NCBI GenBank assembly: GCA_007570785.1
Contig: ML660777.1
Coordinates: 874,363 to 938,362 of the forward strand
Direction of reading: 5' to 3'
DNA: 64,000 nucleotides
From: Antilocapra americana
Lineage: Eukaryota > Chordata > Mammalia > Artiodactyla > Antilocapridae
Part shown: positions 46,213-58,645 of the stretch, in pieces
Numbering within the stretch: position 1 is the stretch's first letter
How the letters are laid out: every line of letters starts with the position of its first letter
Translations under genes and position numbers: made by a program
The notes under the pieces: model-generated
The model's input: the letters and a program-made list of their open reading frames with translations, nothing else
Told to the model about the DNA's origin: nothing
Databases searched by the model: none

Positions 46213-46880
46213 GGCACTAGAAGACAAGAAAGGAGCAACGAAGGCACTTCTTTCCTTTCTCATTTCTCTCTGTCCTTTGAGATTATCTCCTGTGTATGAA
46301 ATGCAGGCACAAATACACACATATGAATGTTCACAAATATATAATTTGAGTGGACACAAATGATGTTAACTTAGCATCCTAACCACACTCAACGAACAAC
46401 ATAACTCTGTCCTCAAATAATATAATATTCCTCAGAGGAGTTCACATTTTTCTTAATATTTGGCAAATACTCTTTGAACTTGGCTACCAGCCTAAAACGT
46501 CCTTACAATCACAGAATTTGCCCTGGGGTTAAAAGCCAGCCACCCACGTTTGAAACATTTATGTCTGAACCTGCAATTTGTTGGCCACCCACACGCGCTC
46601 ATTAAAATGTTGGAACCAAATCTGCTTTGCCAGCTTAATTATCAAAGCCAAGAAATCCATTTCCCACTAACTGAATTAATGGCAGTGTTCTCTGTCAATG
46701 GAAAAATGAAGACCTCTGTGTTACCTCCTTCTCTAGGTTAGGTGAGGCACCTGTCTACTTCCAGTGAAAAGTGAGATTAGAACACAGTTTCACATAAATA
46801 CACACCCAGCAGAGAGCTAGGAATGTCCCTCACCCTAAGCCACACTTTGGTAGATGAAAAAAGTCATTTATTTCAGAGGC
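46213..46880. other. Unassigned sequence
   Basis: Includes AATAAA on the minus strand (46867-46872), just past the stop of the candidate terminal exon. Confidence 0.5.
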
Positions 46881-46968
46881 CTAAGGCATATCTTCTCCTT
46901 TAAGTTCTTTATCACTTTCATCTTCTATTTTGAATTTACTCCATTCTGAGTCTTTTTGATTTTCCTGA
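46881..46968 (-). CDS. Candidate 3'-terminal coding exon, gene not recognised
   Basis: On the minus strand a good acceptor ('gtctgtttctattag') is followed by one base completing a codon and then 28 open codons, QENQKDSEWSKFKIEDESDK then ELKGEDMP. A TAG follows (46881-46883) with AATAAA nine bases further on. The acidic, lysine-rich tail looks like a protein C-terminus. The very short 3' UTR and lack of a recognised upstream exon weaken the case. A 3' fragment of a processed pseudogene or chance are the alternatives. Confidence 0.28.
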
Positions 46969-47082
46969 CTAATAGAAACAGACTCCTGATGTACTCACTA
47001 AGTATCATGCTCTGCTGGTGAAGGCCTTATTTGTTTTTAGGGAAATGTATGTAATATACCAGGTACAGATTCTTCCTTTAAT

Positions 47083-47312
47083 ATGGTGGTTGGCAAACTT
47101 CTGTAAGGGGCCAGATAGCAAATATCTTAGGTTTTGAAAGCCATTTGGTCTCTGTCATAACCACTCATCTCTGACCCTGTAGTTCAAACGCAGTCACAGA
47201 CAATATATAAACAAATGGGCATGACAGTGTGCCAATAAGACTATACTTACACAAATAGGAAGAAGATTGGATTTGGTCCATGTGCTGTAGGTTGCCAACC
47301 CCAGCTTTACTA
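47083..47312 (+). mobile_element. hAT-Charlie non-autonomous element (MER20/MER3-like)
   Basis: 'ggttggcaaacttctgtaag', 'gccagatagcaaatatctta', 'ccatttggtctctgtcataa' and the terminal 'gtaggttgccaacccca' make a short hAT element with inverted ends. The exact subfamily is uncertain. Confidence 0.68.
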
Positions 47313-47384
47313 TTTCACAGCTTTACTCTAGTAAAACTCAGCCTTTATAAAGAATAACAACAACAAGAAAACAACAGAAACACA

Positions 47385-47558
47385 AGAACAGGGTTTCTAA
47401 AAGAACAGTCCATACACCACTTGCATCCAACTTTCTTAGCATATTTGAAGAACATTCATATTCCTGGGCTCCGATCCCAATTTACTGAATCAGAATCCCC
47501 AGGAGTTGGCCCAGGAACCTACATGTTTATAAGCTTCCCGGTTAACTGTTAGAGCACC
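47385..47558 (+). repeat. MER5A-like hAT element
   Basis: 'cctgggctccgatcccaatt', 'gaatcagaatccccaggagt' and 'aacctacatgtttataagct' fit MER5A. Confidence 0.68.
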
Positions 47559-48888
47559 AGATGTAAGATCTTAAAGTTCTTACTTCAAAGTAAGATAGCC
47601 TAAAAAATTCTGCTTCTACTGGGGGGCTATGGTTCTGAAAATAATAGAGAAAATTCTATTACCCAAACCTTAAACCCAAAAAAGATTCACTCTCATCTCA
47701 AGGACCATTTATTACCCCACAGATGGGTAATATTTTGTGGTTTGTTTATGAAAAAAATAAAATACAACAAAAACAAAAGAAATATTCCATTATCCCATGC
47801 TCTCTTTCTCCTACATAAGAGCCATTTAATGTCAAATGTTTTCTTATATGTAAATAACTTGATGTAAATCTTAACTGCTTAATATTTTACAATCCATTTT
47901 TCATACATCCCTGTTTATGTTCTTGATAGCATCATTTTTTTGTTTTGGTTTGGTTTTGGTATCAACTGGAATTGGCTATATAATATGCACAGACAGTTGC
48001 ACAGAACTCTATTAACTCCCTTTACACATTCGAGTTGGTACAAAAGCCCCTCGCTTTATGATCCTTTGGGTCATAAAGGATATTTCCTTTTTACCCTATC
48101 TCTTCCTTCAGTAACACACGCTCAGTTTGGAATTTAATTATCTTCTTCTTCCAGACTGAGAAACTTCTCTCACATGAGCACAAGAGTTCCCTTTATGCAC
48201 TATTTGCTTGTCTGTCTCTCACTCACATTTCATCTGAAATGTTATGCTGGTATCAGGTGTTATTCATCCTTCCCACACGGTGATCATGTAGCCAGGATTC
48301 AGTGTTTGGAAGCAATCGGGGACTGTGGAACATGACAAGTCACTGGCTTACTTTTCTTGGCATCTTCTAATACTTTTAACTCAAGTGTGTGACTCTGGGT
48401 GAAAACAACACAACACGCGATTTCGATCTCTCCATTTACAGCCAGATTAGCCTATCCCACGGCACTCAACAGTGCCCTGCACGACAGAATCATGGCGCCT
48501 AGTAGGTCATAGTCAAGCTCTCTCAAGAGGTTATAGTCAGGTCCCCTTAAAGAGTCTACCTCCTGCTGGGAGGCCCATCAGGTCCACCACTCATGAGCAG
48601 TTAAGTGTCAGACATGGAGAGAGGGAGAAAGGAAGGAAGTTCCCACACTGTTTTCTTTCAATATTTTTTTTCATCTTATTTACCAGGTAAGATTCAAAAG
48701 GCACAAAAGGCTATACAATGAATGTACCCCTCCCACTTCTGTTTTCTAGCTACTCAGTTTCCTCCTGAGAGGCAAGCAATATTTCAACCAATATTGCCTA
48801 GAGGCAACCAATATTTCATATATAGCTTTCTAGAGAACGTTATACTCTCAAGCAAACAAGTATATACTCATTCTTTCCTTTTCTTTCT
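47559..48888. other. Unassigned sequence
   Basis: No repeat family or exon. A local direct repeat, 'agaggcaa(g/c)caatattt', at 48768 and 48800 encloses an inverted 'aatattgcct'. Confidence 0.45.
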
Positions 48889-49099
48889 ACTTCCCTGGTG
48901 GCTCAGAGAGTAAAGCGTCTGCCTGCAATGTGGGAGATCCAGGTTTGATCTTGGGGTCGGGAAGATCCTCTGGAGAAGGAAATGGCAACACACTCCAGTA
49001 CTCTTGCCTGGAGAATTCCATGGACAAAGGAGTGGGACAGGCTGCAATCAACGGAATCTCAAAGAGTCGGACACGACTGTGCGACTTTCACCTTTCATT
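48889..49099 (+). mobile_element. Bov-tA2-type, sense
   Basis: Complete: 'acttccctggtggctcagag' to 'gcgactttcacctttcattt'. Confidence 0.94.
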
Positions 49100-50596
49100 T
49101 ATACTTGATGAGTCTGTTTATCCCATATGGGTACACTTTGTTTATAGTTTTATAGTATTCCACTCTACCAATCTACCATAACTTATAGCATAAGTGCTCC
49201 TCATGTATGGTTATGTTGTTTTCCATCTTTGTTTTTTTTACTATAAACTACTGACATGTATTTTATCATTCACACACACATGCACATTCTGATACATAAA
49301 AGCATCCTTATTTGGGTAACTTGGTTTAGTTTAGTCTCTGCAGATGCAGGCAGTCTCCACCCCATAAAAGCAGCAAGAGCATGGGCTGATCTTGACCTCT
49401 CCACTCTGGGGAAGCCCCTACCATCCCTGAACAGATATGCCAGAATGCCCTGCCATTCCGATCCTGGTGTGCTATGTATCCTGGAAGGTTTCCTTGTGAG
49501 AAAGGAAGAATGAAGAAATCTAGTAGAGATCCTGGAAATCTGCAAATGATCATCTCACTTTCCTGATGTCTACAAACAACTCCAGCCAACTGCATTAGGG
49601 CCCGGTGCAGCCAGAAGCTGACCAGATCAGCTGCGGTGTTAAGGCCTTGCAGAACTATAACCCTGGTGTCACAGATGGAGTTCAGGCACCAGGTGTCATA
49701 AATCTATCAGAGTTTCTTGGTCAAAGGCTCTCCTGGCATGATTTTTAAAAATTCTGTTAAATGCTCAGAGTCTCTCTTTATCCCTCCATGCAGCTGCAAA
49801 CTCTGCTCACTCGCAAGCCCCTACAAGAAGGCAAACTGGAGTGTTTCCTTTGAAACCTTTTAAATCAAACACCTTCTATAGGTACTTTGGCAGCTCTTCT
49901 AAGTCTTTAAAAGCAGAAGGGGGCAGAGAAAGGACCACCCACACACAGCCCGGTTTATTCGCACAGCATAATCCTCATGGCAAACCTTAAAAGGAACCCC
50001 TTCTTTGTCTTACAGGTGCTCTGCCTGGCCCCTCGGTGGCCCGGACTTCATTATCAATGCAAACCTTGTCATTAGTATAGACCAGAGTCCTGTCCTTATT
50101 ACCCCATCATTTAACATGGTCATTGCAATTTACTGAGAGCCCACAACATGGAAGGTGCTGTAAAATTTATTAAATTTCAAAATGATTGAAAGTGCATCAT
50201 GTAAATGAATCCAGATGTATTTCTGCAAAAGCTGGAAAGATTTTTACAGACATGAAAATGAATCAGTTATATTTTATCTCCTATAAATGGTGAAGGGAGG
50301 GGTGTGAACTCACAAAACGTAGGAGTATTCATTTATAACATATTAAATTAGTTCACAGATTGTAATAAAAGCTTTAAAGCTCACCTGACATAGAACAGCC
50401 CTTTCAGTACCCTGGTCTGGAGCACATTTCCTTCATGCTGCCTCAAAACTGGTCAAGAGAGCAGGAGGGTAACATAGCATAAATGGTGAAGAGCATGTTC
50501 TGTTTTGTAATGGTCACATTTCTTGCCAATTAAGATTTCTTCCATTAAAGGAACTTCTAATGGCAGTGGCTTATATTAGGTTGGGGGCAGTGTGGC
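49100..50596. other. Unassigned unique sequence
   Basis: Overlapping frames on both strands at 49256-49595 have no recognisable motif. 49957-50040 is faintly MIR-like. No gene support. Confidence 0.4.
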
Positions 50597-50610
50597 CTAG
50601 TTTATGGAAA

Positions 50611-50822
50611 GTGAAAGAAAGTTGGTCGCTCAGCTGTGTCCAACTCTTTACGACGCCTTGGACTGTAGCCCACCAGGCTCCTCTGTCCATGGGATTCTGC
50701 AGGAAAAAAATACTGAAGTGGGTTGCCAGCCCCTCCTCCAGGGATCTTCCCAACCCAGGGATCAAACCCAGGCTCCTGCACTGCAGGCAGATTATTTACC
50801 GTCTGAGCCATAGGACTACAGA
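50611..50822 (-). mobile_element. Bov-tA2-type, antisense, perfect TSD
   Basis: Starts with the reversed tail 'gtgaaagaaagttggtcgct'. A perfect 14-bp TSD, 'ctagtttatggaaa', lies at 50597-50610 and 50823-50836. Confidence 0.96.
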
Positions 50823-50836
50823 CTAGTTTATGGAAA

Positions 50837-51109
50837 TCAGGAAGTAAAAGAAAAAACATTTGTTTTTAAAAAAGGTTCTGGGGACCCAGCAGTTCCCTCT
50901 TTCTCTCTTGTTTCTCGTTTTCTCAAACCAAAACTGACTGAGGACACCAGCAGCTACATGCTTTGTAAAATGCTGTGAAGTATTTTGTGCAGACATTTAA
51001 AATATAAGAATCATTGCAATGTAATTAAATATAAGCCTATCTTATGGCACAAAAATATTTGTCAGAATAGTTAACAACTTCTTTAAAAGATGCCACTGAA
51101 TTGTTGATC
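50837..51109. other. Unassigned sequence
   Basis: Nothing recognised. Confidence 0.5.
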
Positions 51110-51462
51110 CCTATGATCTGGTACTGGACTGCAAAGAGCTCAAACCAGTCAACCACAAAGGAAATAAACCCTGAATATTCATTGGAAGGTCTGTTGCTAA
51201 AGCTGAAGTTCTGATATTTTGGCCACCTGATGTGATTTCCAATGAGCCAACTCATTGGAAAAGACCCTGGTTCTGGGAAATATTGAAGGCAAAGGAGAAG
51301 GGGTCAGCCGAGGGCGACATAGCTAGATAGCATCACTGACTCAATGCACATGAGTCTGAGCAAACTTCAGGAGAGAGTGGAGGAGAGAGGAGTCTGGCTT
51401 GCTGCAGTCCGTGGGGTTACAGAGAGTTGGACGTCATAGAGACTGAACAACAGCAACAGGAT
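51110..51462 (+). mobile_element. BOV-A2 / BovB 3' end, sense, older copy
   Basis: 'aatattcattggaaggtctg', 'aactcattggaaaagaccct' and 'gactgaacaacagcaaca' are present. It is more diverged than its neighbours. Confidence 0.88.
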
Positions 51463-51539
51463 CTCATAATTCAACACCAGAGAAGTAAACATCCCCTTTC
51501 CATCTATCAATAAACAAAAACTTGAGCAAAGATGTGTAT

Positions 51540-52080
51540 AACAACGTGTAGTAAACAGGCTCCAAGATGACCCCATCAATGGTCCCCATCACCTGACATT
51601 CACGCCTACGTGCAGTCCGCTGCCACACATAACCAAGACTGGTCCTGTGCTCAACAGAGTATGATGGAAGTGAAGGTGTATAATGTTCAAGATTAGATTA
51701 TGAAGGAAAAAACCCTAGGCTTCCATTTGGTCAGAATCTCTCGCTCCCTTTCCCTCTCCTTCTCCCTTTCATCACTCACGTGGGGAATTAGCTGCTGTGT
51801 CCAGGGCGAACCTATGAAGAGAGCCTAGTGGCCAGAAATGGAAGCCTCCTGACAGCTGCCACGTGAGTGAAGGGGGAAGCAGCATCTCAACCCCAGCGAA
51901 GTCCTCAGATAAGACTGCAACCCCCAACAACAGCTTGACTGCAACCTCATCAGAGATTTCATGAGGGGCCAAGTCACTCCTGGGTTCCAGACCCACAGAA
52001 ACTGCAGGAAGTAACAAATGGTTATTGTTTCAAGCATCTGAGTTTGGGAAGAGGGGTAATTTGTTAAATTGCAATAGATG
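51540..52080 (+). mobile_element. MaLR (MLT1/MST-type) LTR, sense
   Basis: 'gcttgactgcaacctcatca', 'gttccagacccacagaaact' and 'aggggtaatttgttaaattg' are the MaLR 3' half. The left part 'tggtccccatcacctgacat' fits the family more weakly. Confidence 0.66.
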
Positions 52081-52303
52081 TCCAAATGTGAGGTGCCATC
52101 AATTCAGTGTAATTGTAAATAACTGAGTTACCTAAACTGGGAAACTGCTAAGCCAATTATGATAGTATTAGCTTAATGAATTCCTAGACAATTAAAACAA
52201 AAATTACAAGCATTTTTCGGTCTATGAAATAAAACTATGTAGAAAGTACATATGTATGCATTTTCTCAAAGATCATTGAGGATTCAGAATGAAATAAACG
52301 ACT

Positions 52304-52887
52304 CAGTTCAGTTTAGTTCAGTTGCTCAGTCATGTCTGACTCTTTGCGACTTCATGGTCACACACCAGGCCTCCCTGTCCATCACCAACTCCCGGAGTCT
52401 ACCCAACCCCATGTCCATTGAGTCAGTGACGCCATCCAACCATCTCATCCTCTGTCGTCCCTGTCTCCTCCTGCCCTAAATCTTACCCAGCATCAAGGTC
52501 TTTTCAAATGAGTCAGCTCTTCACATCAGGTGGCCAGAGTATTGGAGTTTCTGCTTCAACATCAGTCCTTCCAATGAATATTCAGGACTGATCTCCTTTA
52601 GGATGGACTGGTTGGATCTCCTTGCAGTCCAAGGGACTCTCAAGAGTCTTCTCCAACACCACAGTTCAAACACACAAATTCTTCAGTGTTCAGCCTTCTT
52701 CATAGTCCAACTCTCACATCCATACATGACTACTGGAAAAACCATAGCCTTGACTAGATGGACTTTGGTTGGCAAAGTGATGTCTCTGCTTTTTAATAAG
52801 CTGTCTAGGTTGGTGATAGCTTTCCTTCCAAGGAGCAAGTGTCTCCTAACTTCATGGATGCAGTCGCCATCCACAGTGATACTGGAT
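52304..52887 (-). mobile_element. BovB LINE 3' end, antisense, 5'-truncated
   Basis: From the terminal repeats 'gttcagtttagttcagttgc' to 'atccacagtgata'. An 11-bp TSD, 'aataaacgact'/'aataaatgact', lies at 52293-52303 and 52888-52898. It still encodes GDCIHEVRRHLLLGRKAITN of the ORF2 C-terminus on the minus strand. Confidence 0.94.
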
Positions 52888-53084
52888 AATAAATGACTAC
52901 CCTTAATCATTTCTTGGGTTACTTTATAATACACAGAATGACAAAATAAGAAATCGGAATATAGAAATGGTGAGTGCACTATTTAATGGGAATGGTGAGT
53001 GCTAAAGGTGTAAAGGTCATAGTACCATGATTTAACATTACAAATGAAGGAAATGATTTCTCTCCATCAATAACTGCAATAGAT

Positions 53085-53505
53085 TTGTGGAGATTTTTAA
53101 ACATGTTTATAAATTCCCCAATACTTTTTCCATCAAGAGGTAGGGTCTATTTCATCTCCTCTTGAAAATGGGTTGAAATCAGTGCCTTGTTATTAATAGA
53201 AGGTGCTGAAAGTGAAAACATGTGGCTTCCCAGGCTACATCAGACAAGGCTATTCAGCTTCCAACTTGTTCTCTTAGAACACTACTCTAAGGGAAGCCAC
53301 TGTCACCTGACAAGTCTGACTACTTTCCTGTTGGAAAAGCCACGCATAAGCATCAATCCCTTGTCACGTGAGGGAGCCACCCAGGATGCGTCTCTTTAGA
53401 TGACTTCAGAGCCATCCATAGTGACTCCCAAATAACAGCTCCCAAGCTAAGTCCTTCCTGAATGCCTGAACCACAAAATCGTGAGCAGAATCAGATAATG
53501 TTTTT
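53085..53505 (+). mobile_element. MaLR-like LTR, sense, old
   Basis: 'ttgaaatcagtgccttgtta', 'ctaagggaagccactgtcac', 'gcgtctctttagatgacttc' and 'tcctgaatgcctgaaccaca' follow a diverged MaLR LTR pattern. Confidence 0.52.
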
Positions 53506-53574
53506 ATATCATGCAGTTTTAGAAAATGTGCAGCAGCAGTAGTGACCAGGACAAATTGTCAGTTTGGTGCCAAT

Positions 53575-54012
53575 TCTCACAATCCCCTCATGCATACAAT
53601 TTTCTATGTGACACAAAGAAGTGGGGTCTCTTTCCCCAGCTTTGAACCTGGGCTTGACTTTTGGCTTGCCTTGGCCAACAGAATACAGCAGAAGTAACAG
53701 TGTTCCGGTTTCCAGCTTAAGCCTCAAATGGCCTTCTTCCTTTCTACATTTGGAACCCTGCTACTGCTAAAAGAACAACTAGAAGATAAAAGTCCTTGTA
53801 GAAGTGAACCCAGTAGTCCCAGGTGCTCCCAGACCAACCAGCTTCCAGATGACCCATCACCTGACCACAAACACAAGTCAGTCTTTTAACACAAGACCAG
53901 AAAACGGCCCAGCTGATCAATAGCACTCATAATGTATCTTGTTATATGTCAGTGAGCTTCTTGTAGTTGTTTGTTTCACAGCATTATTGTGGCAACAGAT
54001 AACTGAGACAAC
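53575..54012 (+). mobile_element. MaLR-like LTR, sense, old
   Basis: 'gcttgccttggccaacagaa', 'gttccggtttccagcttaag' and the terminal 'cacagcattattgtggcaac' resemble an old MLT1-type LTR. Distinct subfamily from its left neighbour. Confidence 0.56.
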
Positions 54013-54084
54013 AGTAGTATCAGTGCAATGTCTTTGATAAACTAGTACCCTTCACACAACTTGAAAAAGCTCAGCCATGCTTAC

Positions 54085-54292
54085 ACTGTTGCCTTCTTAG
54101 TTGCTAAGTTGTATTCAACGCTTTTGAGACCCCATGGACTGCAAGGCTCCTGTTCATGGGATTTTCCTGGCAAGAATACTGGAAGTAGTTGCCATTTTCT
54201 CTACCAGGGGATCTTCCTGACCCAGGGATTGAACCTGAGCCTCCTGCGTTGGCAGGCAACTTCTTTACCACAGAGCCACCTGGGAAGTCTGA
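54085..54292 (-). mobile_element. Bov-tA, antisense, diverged
   Basis: 'ttagttgctaagttgtattc' to 'gagccacctgggaagtct', with several small deletions. TSD not found. Confidence 0.9.
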
Positions 54293-56494
54293 TGCTGTAT
54301 TATATATGTCAAAATGTGTTCCGTGACTTCAGTTCAGTTCAGTTCAATCACTCAATCGTGTCTGAATCTTTGTGACCCCATGGAGTGCAGCACGCCAGGC
54401 TTCCCTGTCAATTACCAACTCTCAGAGCTTACTCAAACTCATGTCCACTGAGTCGGTGATGCCATCCAATCATCTCATCCTCTATTCTCCCCTTCTCCTC
54501 CTGCCTTCAAACTTTCCTGCTGTCATGGTCTTTTCAAATGAGTCAATTCTTTGCATCAGGTGGCCAAAGTATTGGAGTTTCAGCTTCAGCATCAGTCCTT
54601 CCAATGAATATTCAGGATTTATTTCCTTTAGGATGGACTGGTTGGATCTCCTTGTGGGCCAAGGGACTCTCAAGAGCCTTCTCCAACACCACAGTTCAAA
54701 AGCATCAATTCTTCAGCACTCGGGTTTCTTTATAGTCCAACTTTCACATCCATACATGACTACTGGAAAAACCATAGACTGGGTGGACCTTTGCTGGCAA
54801 AGTAATGCCTCCACTTTTTAATATGCTGTCTAGGTTGGTCATAACTTTTCTTCCAAGGAGCAAGCGTCTTTTTATTTCATGGCTGCAGTCACCATCTGCA
54901 GTTATTTTGGAGCCCCAAAAAATGAGGTCTGTCACCATTTCCATTGTTTTCCCATCTATTTGCCATGAAGGGATGGGACCAGATGCCATGATCTTAGTTT
55001 CCTGAATGTTGAGTTTTAAGCCAACTTTTCACTCTCCCCTTTCATCAAGAAGCTCTTTAGTTCTTCTTCACATTCTGTCATAAGGGTGATGTCATTTGCA
55101 TATCTGAGGTTATTGATATTTCTCCAGAAAATCTTGATTCCAGCTTGTGCTTCATCCAGTTCAACATTTCTCATGATGTAGTCTGCATATAAGTTATATA
55201 AGCAGGTGACAATATACAGCCTTGACGTATTCTTTTCCCTATTTGGAACCAGTCTGTTGTTCTATGTCCAGTTCCAATTATTACTTCTTGACCTGCATAC
55301 AGATTTCTCAGGAGGCAGGTAAGGTGGTCTGATATTTCTATCTCTTTAAGAATTTTCCACAGTTTGTTGTGATCCACACACAGTCAAAGGCTTTGGCACA
55401 GTCAATAAAGCAGAAAAAGATGTTTTTCTGGAACTCTCTTGCTTTTTTGATGATCCAACGGATATTGGCAATTTGATCTCTGGTTCCTCTGCCTTTTCCA
55501 AATCCTGCTTGAACATCTGGAAGTTCACAGTTCATGTACTGTCGAAGCCTGACTTGAAGAATTTTGAGCATTAGTTACATAGCATGTGAGATGAGTGCAA
55601 TTGTGCAGTAGTTTGAGCATTCTTTGGCATTGCCGTTCTTTGGGATTGCAATGAAAATTGACCTTTTCCAGTCCTGTGGCCACTGCTGAGTTTTCCAAAT
55701 TTGCTGGCATACTGAGTGCAGCACTTTTATAGCATCTTCTTTTAGGATTTGAAATAGCTCAACTGGAATTCCATCACCTCCACCAACTTTGTTCATAGTG
55801 ATGCTTCCTAAGGCCCACTTAACTTCACATTCCAGGATGTCTGACTCTAGGTGAGTGATCACATCATTGTGATTATCTGGGTCATGAAGATCTTTTTTGC
55901 ATAGTTCTTCTCTGTATTCGTGCCACCTCTTCTTAATATCTTCTGCTTCTGTTAGGTCCATATCATTTCTGTCTTTTATTGAGCCCATCTTTGCATGAAA
56001 TATTCCCTTGGTATCTCTAATTTTCTTGAAGAGATCTCTAGTCATTCCCATTCTATTGTTTTCCTCTATTTCTTTGCACTAATCGCTGAGGAAGGCTTTC
56101 TTATTTCTCCTTGCTATCCTTTGGAACTCTGCACTCAAATGGATATATCTTTTCTTTTCTCCTTTGCTTTTGGTTTCTCTTCTTTTCACAGCTATTTGTA
56201 AGGCCTCTTCAGACAGCCATTTTGCTTTTTTGCATTTCTTTTTCTAGGAGTTGGTCTTGATCCCTGTCTCCTGTACAGTGTCACAAACCTTCATCCACAG
56301 TTCATCAGGCACTCTGTCTATCAGAGTTAGTCCCTTAAGTCTATTTCTCACTCCCACTGTATAATAATAAGGGATTTGATTTAAGTCATACCTGAATGGT
56401 CTAGTGGTTTTCCCCACTTTCTTCAATTTAAGTCTGAATTTGGCAATAAATAAGGATTTCATGATCTGAGCCACAGTCAGATCTCAGTGTTGTT

Positions 56495-57392
56495 GTTTTT
56501 TTTTTTTTCACTATTTATTTATTTTTTTAATTGTTTTTGCCATACATTGTCATGATATCACCATGGGTTTACATATGCTTCCCCTCCGGAACCCCCCTCC
56601 CTCTTCCCTCCCCCCCCCGGGAAATCTCGCTGCACCAGCCCCGAGCATCAGTCCTGGGCTGGCAATTGATTAGACATATGAAAATTAACATGCTTCAATG
56701 CCCTTCTCCCATATCATCCCACCCTTACCCTCATCCACAAAGTCCACGAGTCTATTCTATACATCTGCGTTCCTTTTGCTGTCTCGTATGTTGGGTTCTC
56801 GTTACCGTCTTTCTAAATTCCATATATATGCGTTAATATACTATATTGTTGTTTTTGCTTCTGGCTTACTTCACTCTGGATAATGGGCTCCAGTTTCGTC
56901 CATCTGAGTAGAATTGCTTCAAATGAATTTTTTTTAATGCTGAGTAATATTCCATTGTGTATATGTACCACAGCTTTCTTATCCATTCATCAGTTGATGG
57001 GCATCTAGGTTGCTTCCATGTCTTAGCTATTGTAAACAATGCAGCGATGAACATTGGGGTACACGTGTCTCTTTCAATTCTGGTTTCCTCGGTGTATATG
57101 CCCAGCAGTGGGATTGCTGGGTCATATGGCAGGTCTATTTGCAGCTTTTTAAGGAACCTCCACACTGTTTTCCATAGTGGTTGTACTAGTTTGCATTCCC
57201 ACCAACAGTGTAAGAGGGTTCCCTTTTCTCCACATCCTCTCCAGCATTTATTGCTTGTAGACTTTTGGATGGCAGCCATTCTGACTGGTGTAAAGTGGTA
57301 CCTCATTGTAGTTTTGATTTGCATTTCTCTGATAATGAGTGATGTTGAGCATCTTTTCATGTGTTTGTTAGCCATTTTTATATCTTCTTTGG
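56495..57392 (-). mobile_element. 5'-truncated ruminant L1, antisense, inside BovB
   Basis: About 900 bp: reversed poly(A), a 3' UTR with a C-rich tract ('ccccgggaaatctcgctgca'), and the ORF2 C-terminus. A perfect 11-bp TSD, 'tcagtgttgtt', lies at 56484-56494 and 57393-57403; removing one copy restores continuous BovB. The L1 is therefore younger than the BovB. Confidence 0.95.
56866..57375 (-). pseudogene. L1 ORF2 C-terminal fragment, frameshifted
   Basis: Open frame of 169 codons on the minus strand. It has the L1 carboxy-terminal cysteine region ([20 protein letters not shown]) and the conserved [20 protein letters not shown]. An extra base in the A-run after MEYYSALKK shifts the frame, so the last ~30 residues differ from the natural end seen in the copy at 63253. 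No enzymatic domain is present. Confidence 0.9.
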
Positions 57393-58645
57393 TCAGTGTT
57401 GTTTTTGCTGACTGTATAGAGCTTCTCCATCATTGGCTGCAAAGAATATAATCAACCTGATTTCAGTATTGACCATTTGGTCATGTCCATGTGTAGAATT
57501 TTCTCTTGCATTGTTGGAAGAGGGTGTTTTCTTTGACCAATGTGTTCTCTTGGCAAAACTCTATTAGCCTTTGCCCTGTTTTATTCTGTACTCCAAAGCC
57601 AAATTTGCCTGTCACTACAGGTGTTTCTTGACTTCCTACTTTTGCATTTCAGTCCCCTATAATGAAAAGGACATCTTGTTTGGCTGTTAGTTCTAGAAGG
57701 TCTTGTAGGTCTTCATAGAACCGTTCAACTTCAGCTTCTTCAGCGTTACTGGTAAGGACCTAGACTTGGATTACCGTGATATTGAATGGTTTGCCTCGGA
57801 AATGAACAGAGATCATTCTGTTGTTTTTGAGATTGCATCCAAGTACTGCAATTTCGGACTCTTTTGTTGACTATGATGGCTACTCCATTTCTTCTAAGGG
57901 ATTCTTGCCCACAGTAGTAGATATAATGGTTATCTGAGTTAAATTCACCCATTCCAGTCCATTTTAGTTCGCTGATTCCTAAATGTCGATGTTCACTCTT
58001 GCCATCTCCTGTTTGTCCAATTTGCCTTGATTCATGGACCTAACATTCCAGGTTCCTATGGAATATTGCTCTTTATAGCATTGGACTTTACTTCCAGCAC
58101 CAGTCACATCCACAACCGGGTGCTGTCTTTGATTTGGCTCCGTCTCTTCATTCTTGCTGGAGTTATTTCTCCACTGATCTCCAGTAGCATACTGGGCACC
58201 TACCAACCTGGGCAGTTCATCTTTCAGTGTCCCTTTTCATACTGTTCATGGGGTTCTCAAGGCAAGAATACTGAAGTGGTGTGCCATTCCCTTCTCCAGT
58301 AGACCATGTTTAGTCAGACCTCTCCACCATGACCCATCCAATCTTGGGTGGCCCTACACAGCATGGCTCATAGTTTAATTGAGTTAGATAAGGCTATGGT
58401 CCATGTGATCAGAATGGTTAGTTCCCTGTGATTGTGGTTTTCCTTCTGTCTGTCCTGTGATGGAGAAGGATAAGAGGCTTATGGAAGCTTCCAGATAGGA
58501 GAGACTGACTGAGGGAGAAACTGGGTCTTGTTCTGATAGGCGGGGCCATGCTCAGTAAATCTTTAATCCAATTTTCTGTTGATGGGATGTGTTCCCTCCC
58601 TATTATTTACCTGAGGCCAAACTGGTGGAGGTAATGAAGATAATG

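Larger units (their letters stand above)
54332..58206 (-). pseudogene. BovB ORF2 (endonuclease-reverse transcriptase), broken
   Basis: From the N-terminus: endonuclease start SIGTWNVRSMNQGKLD (near 58057), then CGQESLRRNGVAIIVNKRVR (57746-57952). The endonuclease SDH motif is at 56461-56469. Next come the linker and reverse transcriptase segments, including FIDCAKAFDCVW (55338-55571), and the C-terminal HEIKRRLLLGRKVMTNLDSI (54744-54989). The usual YADD catalytic box reads YAND (55091-55102), losing one catalytic aspartate. Several frameshifts and stops are present, and the L1 insertion sits inside the endonuclease just before SDH. Not functional. Confidence 0.88.
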
